In this document: positions 1-5,452 of the stretch, in pieces | Layout: each line of letters starts with the position of its first letter | Numbering within the stretch: the first letter of the stretch is position 1 | Assembly: GCA_945947715.1 (NCBI GenBank) | Contig: CAMEYZ010000086.1 | Span: 1-8,493 of the forward strand | DNA from: an uncultured Clostridia bacterium | Lineage (GTDB): Bacteria; Bacillota; Clostridia; Oscillospirales; Ruminococcaceae | Direction: 5' to 3' | DNA length: 8,493 nucleotides | The notes under the pieces: model-generated | What the model was told of the DNA's origin: nothing | Seen by the model: only the letters and a program-made list of their open reading frames with translations | Databases searched by the model: none | Position numbers and translations under genes: made by a program

Positions 1-187
1 AAAGAGCAAGTGCGGCAGTGAACAGATTCACAGGGATAGCTACTCCGAAAAATCCCAAAGCGAAGTACGCTGCCAGAAGTGCTATCCCCCCTGTGAGAAA
101 GCCTGTGACCGCAGTTTTTTCGGGCTCCCTTGACCTGCGGCAGAAGATAAGAAAGCCCAGTATCACTATAGCTGCAATGTAAATCAT
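1..187 (-). CDS. bofA: BofA-family pro-sigma-K processing inhibitor-like membrane protein (partial, 3' end beyond window)
   Basis: Only the first 62 residues are in the window; the gene runs off the left edge. It starts at ATG 187-185 with an AGGAG Shine-Dalgarno about 7 nt upstream that overlaps the stop region of the preceding gene. Two hydrophobic segments (about residues 2-16 and 29-50) are separated by a short basic stretch (CRRSREPEK). The second runs into IPVNLFTAALAL (51-62), which fits the conserved I-P-x-N-x-x-T-A motif of BofA. BofA in Bacillus subtilis (about 87 aa) sits in the forespore outer membrane and holds the SpoIVFB protease inactive, so that sigma-K is released late. In Clostridia the family can occur without the full sigma-K checkpoint, so the role here is uncertain. 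The family call is from remembered motif similarity; the missing C-terminus prevents confirmation. Confidence 0.72.
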   Translation of the reverse strand, partial: MIYIAAIVILGFLIFCRRSREPEKTAVTGFLTGGIALLAAYFALGFFGVAIPVNLFTAALAL

Positions 188-196
188 ATGTGGCTC

Positions 197-562
197 CTAC
201 ATCATCACGTAAACAAGGGCGGCGATAAGCACAAGGTCCGCTCCCTCCGAGGAAAGCAGGGCTATCAGCAGGATAAGCATGAGCCGCTCTGTGTCGATAT
301 TTCCGAAGGGCAGGCTGAGCATCTGCGGTACGGGCGTATCCACACGCTGCGCAGGCTTTTCCGGTTCGGGAGCAGTCGGCTTAGGCGGCACTGGAGCAGG
401 CGGCGGCACGGTCTCACTGTGAGCAGCAGTGTGACCTTGTGTCGGCATAGGAACAAACCCGCCGTTGCTCATTTGAGTATACTGTCTTGCCATATTGTTT
501 CTGTTTCGGACCCGCTGTTCAGCAGCAGCAATCCCGCGGCTGCCGAACATATCATTATTCAT
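197..562 (-). CDS. Pro-rich small protein with hydrophobic C-terminus, unknown function
   Basis: 121 aa. An N-terminal polar, Arg/Asn-rich region (1-35) is followed by a proline-rich linker (about 52-83; PPPAPVPPKPTAPEPEKP) and a C-terminal hydrophobic region. In that region two short segments (about 94-103 and 108-121) are split by SSEGAD, as in a hairpin or a membrane anchor. I do not recognise a named family, but the tail pattern (D-x-E-R-L-x-L, then EGAD, then L-x-x-A-L-x-Y) looks like a short conserved clostridial module. It is third in a leftward operon, 23 nt after the 159-aa gene and 9 nt before the BofA-like gene, suggesting a membrane or envelope role linked to sporulation (inference). 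The start is uncertain. ATG 562 has no close Shine-Dalgarno, while AGGCGGTGAT about 19 nt upstream would better serve an in-frame CTG (574-572) or ATT (577-575). Confidence 0.7.
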   Translation of the reverse strand: MNNDMFGSRGIAAAEQRVRNRNNMARQYTQMSNGGFVPMPTQGHTAAHSETVPPPAPVPPKPTAPEPEKPAQRVDTPVPQMLSLPFGNIDTERLMLILLIALLSSEGADLVLIAALVYVMM

Positions 563-585
563 ATTTTCAGCCAGAATATCACCGC

Positions 586-1065
586 CTAAAGAAGATTTTC
601 CAGATTATTTGCAAGGCCGCTGTCCTTAAGTGCAAGAAAGATAGAATATATCCTCAGCAGCTTTAGCGCCTTATCTATTTTTTCCTGTTTGTCCGCACCA
701 AGCAGCGGCTTCAAGGCTATGAGAAAATTGCGATTCTTGTCGTTTTCGCCGGTGCTCTGGATAACGGAGATAAGCTTCATCATGGTACCCATGTCGATAC
801 CGCCGGACTGTCCGTCATTTCCCTGGGTATCAGAGGAGCCGCCAAGCATACCCATAAGGGCAGACAGGTCCGGAAAACCGCCCTGTGCCGGACTGTCCGT
901 ACCCTTTTCGTAATCGGGGTCAAAGCTTTCGGGAGCATCACCTGCGGGCTCTCCCCCACCTCCGGAGGACATACTGCCTGTGAGCATATCCGCAAGCTCT
1001 CTTATCTGCTTCATGCTTTCCTCGTCGCTAAGTATCTCGCCGATCTTCTCGGATAAATCGTCCAC
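586..1065 (-). CDS. Small acidic protein with Gly-rich linker, unknown function
   Basis: 159 aa from GTG 1065-1063. I prefer this start over GTG 1071-1069 because AAAGGAGG (1079-1072) directly abuts the upstream GTG but sits 6 nt before this one; the protein then begins MDDLSEKIGEILSDEE. An N-terminal helix (about 1-30) is followed by a low-complexity Gly/Ser/Pro/Asp linker (about 33-88), then a helical C-terminal domain (about 90-159) with NRNFLIALKPLL and KIDKALKLLRIYSIFLAL. There is no signal peptide and no clear transmembrane segment. No enzymatic motif is visible and I cannot name the family. It is second in the leftward operon with the BofA-like gene, 49 nt after the 83-aa gene. The two-helix, flexible-linker layout suggests a scaffold or interaction protein rather than an enzyme (inference). 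Confidence 0.75.
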   Translation of the reverse strand: MDDLSEKIGEILSDEESMKQIRELADMLTGSMSSGGGGEPAGDAPESFDPDYEKGTDSPAQGGFPDLSALMGMLGGSSDTQGNDGQSGGIDMGTMMKLISVIQSTGENDKNRNFLIALKPLLGADKQEKIDKALKLLRIYSIFLALKDSGLANNLENLL

Positions 1066-1071
1066 AGGCAC

Positions 1072-1079
1072 CCTCCTTT
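1072..1079 (-). promoter_or_regulatory. Shine-Dalgarno that fixes the start of the 159-aa gene
   Basis: On the minus strand this reads AAAGGAGG, a near-perfect anti-16S match. It touches the first possible GTG (1071-1069), leaving no spacer. It lies 6 nt before the second GTG (1065-1063), which is therefore the likely initiation codon. Confidence 0.7.
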
Positions 1080-1114
1080 CAGTTAACAGTTATACATTCT
1101 ATCCCCTGTAATTG

Positions 1115-1366
1115 TCAGCTCTTTGATGTAAGCTTTTTGTAGAGCTCCTGAGCCTGGGGAGTGCTCATGATACTGTCGAGAAGCTTGGGGTTTTTCATGA
1201 CGGCATTGAATTTTTCCGATTCAGCGGGCTTCATGCTGCTGATAGCATTGTCGAATTTGCCGGCTTCAAGCTCACGTCTGAGCTGTTCGGGGGACATGTT
1301 GAGCTTACTTCCCACAATATTCAGCAGAGCGTTCATTTTCTGAGGGTCAACGTTATTCATTTTCAT
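1115..1366 (-). CDS. 83-aa helical cytoplasmic protein, unknown function
   Basis: First gene of the leftward operon. ATG 1366-1364 is preceded by AAGGTG with a 7-nt spacer; an ATG two codons later is possible but less well spaced. The protein is short and predicted mostly helical: a segment around residues 8-20 (DPQKMNALLNIVGSKL), a second around 25-45 (SPEQLRRELEAGKFDNAIS), and a C-terminal part (MKNPKLLDSIMSTPQAQELYKKL) whose xNPxLLxxxMxxPxxxxL pattern looks like a short repeat-type helical motif. It has no signal peptide, membrane span, cysteines or metal motif. I do not recognise a named family. Its position ahead of two other uncharacterised genes and a BofA-like gene suggests one functional unit, but no role can be assigned. 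Confidence 0.75.
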   Translation of the reverse strand: MKMNNVDPQKMNALLNIVGSKLNMSPEQLRRELEAGKFDNAISSMKPAESEKFNAVMKNPKLLDSIMSTPQAQELYKKLTSKS

Positions 1367-1432
1367 AAGATAGCACCTTCCAATTGTTTATAAAAAAATT
1401 ACATATATAGACTTTTATTCTTATTAATTGTA

Positions 1433-1441
1433 TGCTATAAT
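1433..1441 (+). promoter_or_regulatory. Putative extended -10 promoter for the phosphoesterase gene
   Basis: TGCTATAAT is a perfect TGn plus TATAAT extended -10 element; transcription would begin near 1448, about 54 nt before the GTG start. The -35 position (TTTTAT) is weak, as tolerated for extended -10 promoters. A second TATAAT lies at 1457-1462 without a good -35. The surrounding 1367-1490 region is very AT-rich and must also carry the promoter of the divergent leftward operon, which I could not pinpoint. Confidence 0.45.
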
Positions 1442-1501
1442 AAGTTAAATTAGTAGTATAATAGGTCTATACATTTTATTATATGATATGGAGTGAAAGC
1501 T

Positions 1502-1981
1502 GTGCGTATTATTGTAATGTCCGATTCACACGGAAATTTCAGTGCAGTAAGAGCTATAGTCGAGAAAAATCTCGGATTTGCGGATATGTTCATACATCTG
1601 GGCGACGGTGAAAAGGATGTGGCACATATAAAGTCGCTGTATCCGGAAATTGATTTTCGCAATGTGAGGGGAAACTGTGACAGTGATGAGCTGCTCCCTG
1701 ACAGCGATATCATCGAAGCAGATGGTGTGAAGCTATTCTGCGCACACGGTCACAAATACACTGTGAGCCTCACTCCGGACAGACTCTGCCTTGCAGCGCG
1801 GCTGGCAGGCTGTAAGATAGCGCTGTACGGCCACACCCACGCCCGGGACTGCCGCTTCGAGGAAGGGCTGCACATCATGAATCCGGGCAGCTGCTCCTGT
1901 CCGAGGGACGGAAACAAGCCCTCCTTCGGCAGCATCGAGATCGTCGGCGACAGTATTGTCACGGGTATTTTTGATGTATGA
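1502..1981 (+). CDS. YfcE/YsnB-type metallophosphoesterase
   Basis: 159 aa from GTG 1502. An in-frame GTG at 1493 overlaps the GGAG ribosome binding site (1490-1493), whereas GTG 1502 sits 8 nt after it and gives the family-typical N-terminus MRIIVMSDSHGN. All calcineurin-like phosphoesterase motifs are present: D8-x-H10, GD at 34-35, GNCD at 57-60, the HGH motif at 82-84, and GHTH at 110-113 followed by NPGS at 127-130. These residues bind two divalent metals, usually Mn. Length and motif spacing match the YfcE/MJ0936/YsnB subfamily, small cytoplasmic phosphodiesterases active on model substrates; the physiological substrate is not established. The gene stands alone, diverges from the small-protein operon, and ends in a strong terminator 22 nt after the stop. 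Confidence 0.9.
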   Translation: MRIIVMSDSHGNFSAVRAIVEKNLGFADMFIHLGDGEKDVAHIKSLYPEIDFRNVRGNCDSDELLPDSDIIEADGVKLFCAHGHKYTVSLTPDRLCLAARLAGCKIALYGHTHARDCRFEEGLHIMNPGSCSCPRDGNKPSFGSIEIVGDSIVTGIFDV

Positions 1982-2002
1982 GATGACAATATACGATATC
2001 CG

Positions 2003-2027
2003 CCCCGTCCCCCCGACGGGGATTTTT
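2003..2027 (+). terminator. Rho-independent terminator after the phosphoesterase gene
   Basis: A perfect 7-bp GC-rich stem, CCCCGTC (2003-2009) with GACGGGG (2015-2021), closes a 5-nt loop of C and is followed by ATTTTTG. It starts 22 nt after the stop codon. Confidence 0.88.
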
Positions 2028-2092
2028 GCATTTACAAGCACTCCCCGCCGCGCATATTTTCATATGATTTGCACAAACAGATGAAATTAATA

Positions 2093-2121
2093 TTGACAAA
2101 TCACTCATAATATGGTATTAA
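2093..2121 (+). promoter_or_regulatory. Sigma-A-type promoter of the CPBP gene
   Basis: A perfect -35 TTGACA (2093-2098) is followed 17 nt later by TATTAA (2116-2121), which is preceded by TGG, giving an extended -10. Transcription would start near 2128, about 43 nt before the ATG. Another TATAAT at 2127-2132 has no matching -35. Confidence 0.75.
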
Positions 2122-2170
2122 ATAAGTATAATAGTGAAAAAGAAGGAAAAATGTAAAAAGGAGACTGTTT

Positions 2171-2995
2171 ATGAAAGTATGGAACAAAATAAAAAGCTTT
2201 TTCTCGGCATCGTCACCGTTTTTTACCTATTTGTTAATACAGCTGTCCGGTATCATATTCTGTGCTATAGCTATACTGATTAACAAATTATCTGTGAATG
2301 CCTTTGACATGGAATCCTTTGTAGGCGTCAAAGAAGTCGAGATCACCCTCCTATGTGATTTATTATGTATCTTCATCTGCGTCGCTGCGATATTTTTCCA
2401 GATGAGATTCTATTCGTACAAATTCAGCGATATCTCTCCCACAAAGCAAAACGGAAAGGTCTGCATATGGACGGTGTTCTTTTCAATAGGAGCCTTTTTT
2501 GTCATCAGCTTCATAAACAGCCGGTTCATCGGACTGACAGGCCTCCCTCCGGAAGAAAGCGCCTTAGGCTTCTCATCATTAGCGACTCTGTTATGGCTGC
2601 TGGTAAACATCTTCTATGCATTTATTGAAGAGCTGATCTTCCGCGGGCTTCTGTACAAAAATTACGAAAAGGATTTCTCCGTTGTTTTTTCAGCAGCTGT
2701 GATAACCCTTGAATCCATATTGATCAATATACCGGCGTTTGGCATCATGCTCTATGTGTTTATATACAGTCTGATACTTTTTTACATACGCCGCCGCTTC
2801 GGCGATATAAGGCTCTGCATAATAATGCATATTATCATGAATCTGTTCGAAACCCTTTCCTTCTTCATAGGCGAAGGATATTACAACACCGTCATGAACA
2901 TAGGAGCTGCCGCAGGGCTTGTCATCGCCGCAGTGTCGATGTACCTTATGATAAAATGCGCAGACGCTCCCGAAAAGGCTCCGAAAGCAGCATAA
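2171..2995 (+). CDS. CPBP-family (Abi/CAAX-protease-like) intramembrane protein with altered motif 2
   Basis: 274 aa; ATG 2171 has AAGGAGA 7 nt upstream. About six to eight hydrophobic segments span nearly the whole length (for example 18-38, 58-78, 98-118, 136-152, 171-186, 190-206, 243-262), so it is a polytopic membrane protein. Motif 1 of the CPBP (Rce1-like) family is clear: E153-E154-x-x-x-R158 in FIEELIFRGLL. Motif 3, H-x-x-x-N, is H220-IIM-N224. Motif 2 normally has F-x-x-x-H; here the matching helix reads SAAVITLESIL, with E181 where the histidine is expected. Related proteins include Rce1 and bacteriocin self-immunity proteins. With a metal-site histidine apparently missing, activity is doubtful. 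The gene is monocistronic and AT-richer than obg and has its own promoter and terminator, so it looks like an accessory gene. Substrate unknown. Confidence 0.82.
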   Translation: MKVWNKIKSFFSASSPFFTYLLIQLSGIIFCAIAILINKLSVNAFDMESFVGVKEVEITLLCDLLCIFICVAAIFFQMRFYSYKFSDISPTKQNGKVCIWTVFFSIGAFFVISFINSRFIGLTGLPPEESALGFSSLATLLWLLVNIFYAFIEELIFRGLLYKNYEKDFSVVFSAAVITLESILINIPAFGIMLYVFIYSLILFYIRRRFGDIRLCIIMHIIMNLFETLSFFIGEGYYNTVMNIGAAAGLVIAAVSMYLMIKCADAPEKAPKAA

Positions 2996-3003
2996 GTCAG
3001 CTT

Positions 3004-3103
3004 ATACTGATCCCCGATTAAAAAATGTACAAAAATCAAGCAAAATCTTGCGTATATGGATTTTGCGAAGATTTTTGTCTACACTTTTATCGGGGATTAG
3101 TAT
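3004..3103. repeat. 100-bp imperfect inverted repeat forming a long stem-loop
   Basis: The outer arms 3004-3018 and 3089-3103 pair over 15 bp with one G-T pair; their core is ATCCCCGAT with ATCGGGGAT. Inside, ACAAAAATC (3029-3037) pairs with GATTTTTGT (3070-3078), and GCAAAATC (3040-3047) pairs with GATTTTGC (3059-3066), around a loop of about 11 nt. The whole unit is one nested hairpin that starts 9 nt after the CPBP stop codon. No T-tract follows, and a separate terminator lies just downstream, so it is not a simple terminator. It could be a miniature inverted-repeat element or a 3'-UTR RNA structure. Confidence 0.8.
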
Positions 3104-3106
3104 TAC

Positions 3107-3138
3107 GCTCTGTCACAGTACGGAGCATTTTTCTTTTT
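3107..3138 (+). terminator. Rho-independent terminator between the CPBP gene and obg
   Basis: GCTCTGT (3107-3113) pairs with ACGGAGC (3120-3126), 7 bp with one G-T pair and a 6-nt loop. It is followed by ATTTTTCTTTTT. It ends the CPBP transcript just before the obg promoter. Confidence 0.72.
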
Positions 3139-3149
3139 AAGAAAAAAAT

Positions 3150-3179
3150 TTGACAAATCCGTATTAAATGTGGTATAAT
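3150..3179 (+). promoter_or_regulatory. Strong sigma-A-type promoter of the obg operon
   Basis: A perfect TTGACA (3150-3155) and a perfect TATAAT (3174-3179) are separated by 18 nt, with TGG before the -10 giving an extended element. Transcription would start near 3186, leaving a leader of about 52 nt. A small hairpin in that leader, CCGCA with TGCGG (3210-3222), ends 5 nt before the AGGAG ribosome binding site. Confidence 0.85.
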
Positions 3180-3237
3180 AAAAGTGTGTTACTATATGAA
3201 ACGATTTTTCCGCAAAATGCGGTCATAGGAGATAATT

Positions 3238-4515
3238 ATGTTTGTTGACAAGGCAGTGATATACGTAAAGGCAGGAGATGGCGGAGATGGAGCTGTGTCC
3301 TTCCACCGGGAAAAATATGTGGCCGCAGGAGGCCCCGACGGCGGCGACGGAGGTAAGGGCGGAAACGTCGTATTCGTCGCGGACGACAGCATGTCTACTC
3401 TGCTGGATTTCCGCTATAAGCGCAAATACGCCGCAGAAAAGGGTCAGAATGGCAGCGGCGGCAGACGAACCGGAAAAAATGCTCCCGACCTTATCGTAAA
3501 GGTGCCCCGCGGCACTCTCGTCAGAGATAATAAGACCGGACGTATCATCGCAGATATGTCCTCCGACGAGCCCCAGATAATCGCCAACGGCGGCAAGGGC
3601 GGCAAGGGCAATGCCCGCTTTGCGACCCCTACCCGTCAGATACCGAAATTTTCAAAGCCGGGCTTTCTCGGCGAGGAGATTGAGGCTTCTCTGGAGCTGA
3701 AGCTCCTTGCGGACGTGGGACTTGTGGGCTTTCCTAATGTGGGAAAATCCACGCTTATTTCCGTGGTGTCGGCGGCAAAGCCTAAGATAGCAAACTATCA
3801 TTTCACCACACTCACCCCTGTGCTGGGAGTTGTCAGCGCAGGCGAAGGCAAATCCTTTGTAATGGCGGATATCCCCGGACTTATCGAGGGTGCCTCCGAG
3901 GGCGTGGGACTGGGCCATGAGTTTCTGCGCCATGTGGACAGATGCCGCCTGATAATCCATGTTGTGGACGTTTCGGGCAGCGAGGGCCGTGACCCAAAAG
4001 AGGATTTCGAGATAATAAACAGGGAGCTGGCAAGCTTCAGCGAGGAGCTTGCAGAGCGGCCTCAGATAGTGGCAGCCAATAAGTGCGATATGGCTGAGCC
4101 TGAAAAAATTGCCGAATTTAAGGCATTTATCGCAGAAAAGGGCTATCAGTGCTTTGAGATATCCGCAGCCACCACCATGGGCACTAAGGAGCTTATGGAC
4201 TGCGTAGCAGCAGAGCTTGACAAGCTTCCGCCAATAAAGGTCTACGAGGCGGAGCCTGCCGCTGCGGTGCTGGACGAAAACGCTGGAATGGGCGAGCGCT
4301 TCGAGATAACAAGAGGCGACGACGCCGTATTTTACGTGGAGGCGCCCTGGCTGGAGCACATCATGCGCACAGTGGATATGGACGATTACGAATCCCTCCA
4401 GTATTTCCAGCGGGTGCTCAGAAACACAGGCATCATCGACGCTCTGGAGGAAAAGGGCATCAAGGAAGGCGATACCGTCAATATCTTCGGCTTCGAGTTC
4501 GACTTTGTATTCTGA
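3238..4515 (+). CDS. obg: Obg-family GTPase (CgtA/ObgE), 50S ribosome assembly
   Basis: 425 aa, the usual length for Gram-positive Obg. ATG 3238 follows AGGAGAT with good spacing. Domains in order: an N-terminal Gly-rich Obg fold (1-158) with the typical glycine arms (AGDGGDGAVSFHREK, GGPDGGDGGKGG, NGGKGGKGN); the G domain (about 159-330) with G1 GFPNVGKS (164-171), G2 threonines 190-191, G3 DIPG (211-214), G4 NKCD (281-284) and G5 SA (309-310); and a C-terminal OCT domain (about 345-425) ending FGFEFDFVF. Obg is an essential, slow-cycling GTPase that binds the pre-50S subunit, and in Bacillus it also links to the general stress response and sporulation onset. It is the first gene of an operon with a strong promoter; the Nudix gene starts 12 nt after its stop. 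No unusual residues seen. Confidence 0.98.
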   Translation: MFVDKAVIYVKAGDGGDGAVSFHREKYVAAGGPDGGDGGKGGNVVFVADDSMSTLLDFRYKRKYAAEKGQNGSGGRRTGKNAPDLIVKVPRGTLVRDNKTGRIIADMSSDEPQIIANGGKGGKGNARFATPTRQIPKFSKPGFLGEEIEASLELKLLADVGLVGFPNVGKSTLISVVSAAKPKIANYHFTTLTPVLGVVSAGEGKSFVMADIPGLIEGASEGVGLGHEFLRHVDRCRLIIHVVDVSGSEGRDPKEDFEIINRELASFSEELAERPQIVAANKCDMAEPEKIAEFKAFIAEKGYQCFEISAATTMGTKELMDCVAAELDKLPPIKVYEAEPAAAVLDENAGMGERFEITRGDDAVFYVEAPWLEHIMRTVDMDDYESLQYFQRVLRNTGIIDALEEKGIKEGDTVNIFGFEFDFVF

Positions 4516-4527
4516 TAGGAGGTCCAC

Positions 4528-5052
4528 ATGGAGCTTTGGGATATTTATGACGAAAACCGCGTAAAAACAGGACGAACAATTGTCCGCGGCGAAGAAATGC
4601 AGCCGGGTGATTATCATATGGTGGTGCACATCTGCATTTTCAGCTCCGACGGGAAAATGCTTATCCAGCAGCGACAGCCCTTTAAGAAGGGTTGGAGCGG
4701 AATGTGGGACGTGACCGTGGGCGGCAGCGCAGTTTCCGGCGATACCAGCCGTACTGCCGCAGTCAGAGAAGTCAAGGAGGAAATCGGCCTTGACATCGAC
4801 CTTAATGGGGTGCGTCCTGTGATGACCGTCAATTTTGAGCGTGGCTTCGACGATTACTACATCATCGAAAAGGACGTTGATATTACTGTCCTCACTCTTC
4901 AGCCCGAGGAGGTCAAGGCAGTGAAATGGGCTGACTGTGAACAGATATGTGACATGATAGACAGCGGAGAATTTATCCCCTATGAAAAGGAAATAATAGG
5001 GCTGCTATTCAAGTTCAGACATCACATCGGCACCATACAACAAGGGAAGTGA
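4528..5052 (+). CDS. Nudix hydrolase (IPP-isomerase-like subgroup)
   Basis: 174 aa; ATG 4528 follows AGGAGG (4517-4522) with a 5-nt spacer. The Nudix box runs from G66 to L88 and ends R80-E81-V-K-E84-E85-I-G-L. The first acidic position of G-x5-E-x7-REUxEExGU is Asp (D72) instead of Glu; the core metal-binding REVKEE is intact. The N-terminal ELWDIYDENR with HMVVHICIFSSDGKMLIQQRQ and the GMWDVTVGGSAVSGD stretch resemble the YfcD/IPP-isomerase-like Nudix subgroup common in Firmicutes. Such enzymes hydrolyse nucleoside diphosphates linked to other groups; the substrate cannot be read from sequence. It is second in the obg operon. Its last codons (5041-5052) contain the ribosome binding region of mrnC, so the two genes are probably translationally coupled. 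Confidence 0.92.
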   Translation: MELWDIYDENRVKTGRTIVRGEEMQPGDYHMVVHICIFSSDGKMLIQQRQPFKKGWSGMWDVTVGGSAVSGDTSRTAAVREVKEEIGLDIDLNGVRPVMTVNFERGFDDYYIIEKDVDITVLTLQPEEVKAVKWADCEQICDMIDSGEFIPYEKEIIGLLFKFRHHIGTIQQGK

Positions 5053-5053
5053 T
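5042..5053 (+). promoter_or_regulatory. Shine-Dalgarno region of mrnC, inside the Nudix gene end
   Basis: AAGGGAAGTGAT matches the anti-16S consensus AAGGAGGTGAT at both ends with a central imperfection. It places ATT 5054 or ATA 5057 at the initiation position. There is no comparable site before ATG 5105. Confidence 0.5.
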
Positions 5054-5056
5054 ATT

Positions 5057-5452
5057 ATAGACAAGCATCAGGCCAATCAGTACAGTCCCCTCGCCCTGGC
5101 ATTTATGGGCGACGCAGTCTATGAGCAGCTGGTCCGGGAAAAGCTGCTGCTGACAGCCAATACCTCCGCGAAGAATCTCCACGATGAGGCGGTCAGACGG
5201 GTAAGAGCTGCATATCAGGCAAGAGCGGCAGAGCTTATCACCGACATAGTTACCGAGGACGAGGCGAATATCATGCGCCGCGGACGAAACGCCACAGGCA
5301 ACGGCTGGCATGTGCCCAAAAGCTCCGACCGGGCCGAGTACAGCAGGGCAACTTCTCTTGAGGCGCTGTTCGGGTGGCTCCACCTGCTGGGGGACAAGGA
5401 GCGGATAAATCAGCTTTTTGAATATATCTGGGAAAGGAACGACCTGCAATGA
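5057..5452 (+). CDS. mrnC: Mini-RNase III (ribonuclease III family, 23S rRNA maturation)
   Basis: 131 aa if started at ATA 5057, giving a family-like N-terminus (MDKHQANQYSPLALAF if read as Met). No ATG, GTG or TTG exists in frame between the upstream stop (TAG 4997-4999) and ATG 5105. Starting at 5105 would delete the conserved first helix (YSPLALAF) and leaves no ribosome binding site, so ATA 5057 or ATT 5054 is the likely start, an unusual initiation codon. RNase III catalytic residues are visible: D19 in GDAVYE and E102 in LEALFGWL. The Mini-III signatures NLHDEAVRRVRAAYQA and RRGRNATGN are also present. As in the family, there is no double-stranded-RNA-binding domain. The enzyme works as a dimer trimming 23S rRNA ends within the 50S precursor, which fits co-transcription with obg. 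The Nudix stop is 4 nt upstream, and the next gene overlaps by 4 nt (ATGA). Confidence 0.93.
   Translation: MDKHQANQYSPLALAFMGDAVYEQLVREKLLLTANTSAKNLHDEAVRRVRAAYQARAAELITDIVTEDEANIMRRGRNATGNGWHVPKSSDRAEYSRATSLEALFGWLHLLGDKERINQLFEYIWERNDLQ

Noticed and set aside
188..589. 133-codon plus-strand frame at the left
   Set aside because: It opposes the small-protein operon, which has proper ribosome binding sites and close gene spacing; the plus frame is His/Arg-rich and starts without a ribosome binding site.
3652..4629. 325-codon open frame on the minus strand across obg
   Set aside because: It lies opposite the unmistakable Obg GTPase; its translation has no recognisable motif and is rich in His, Cys and Leu, as expected from an antisense frame of a GC-biased gene.
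5105..5452. mrnC starting at the first ATG (5105)
   Set aside because: This removes the conserved first helix and has no Shine-Dalgarno; the family N-terminus is encoded directly upstream.
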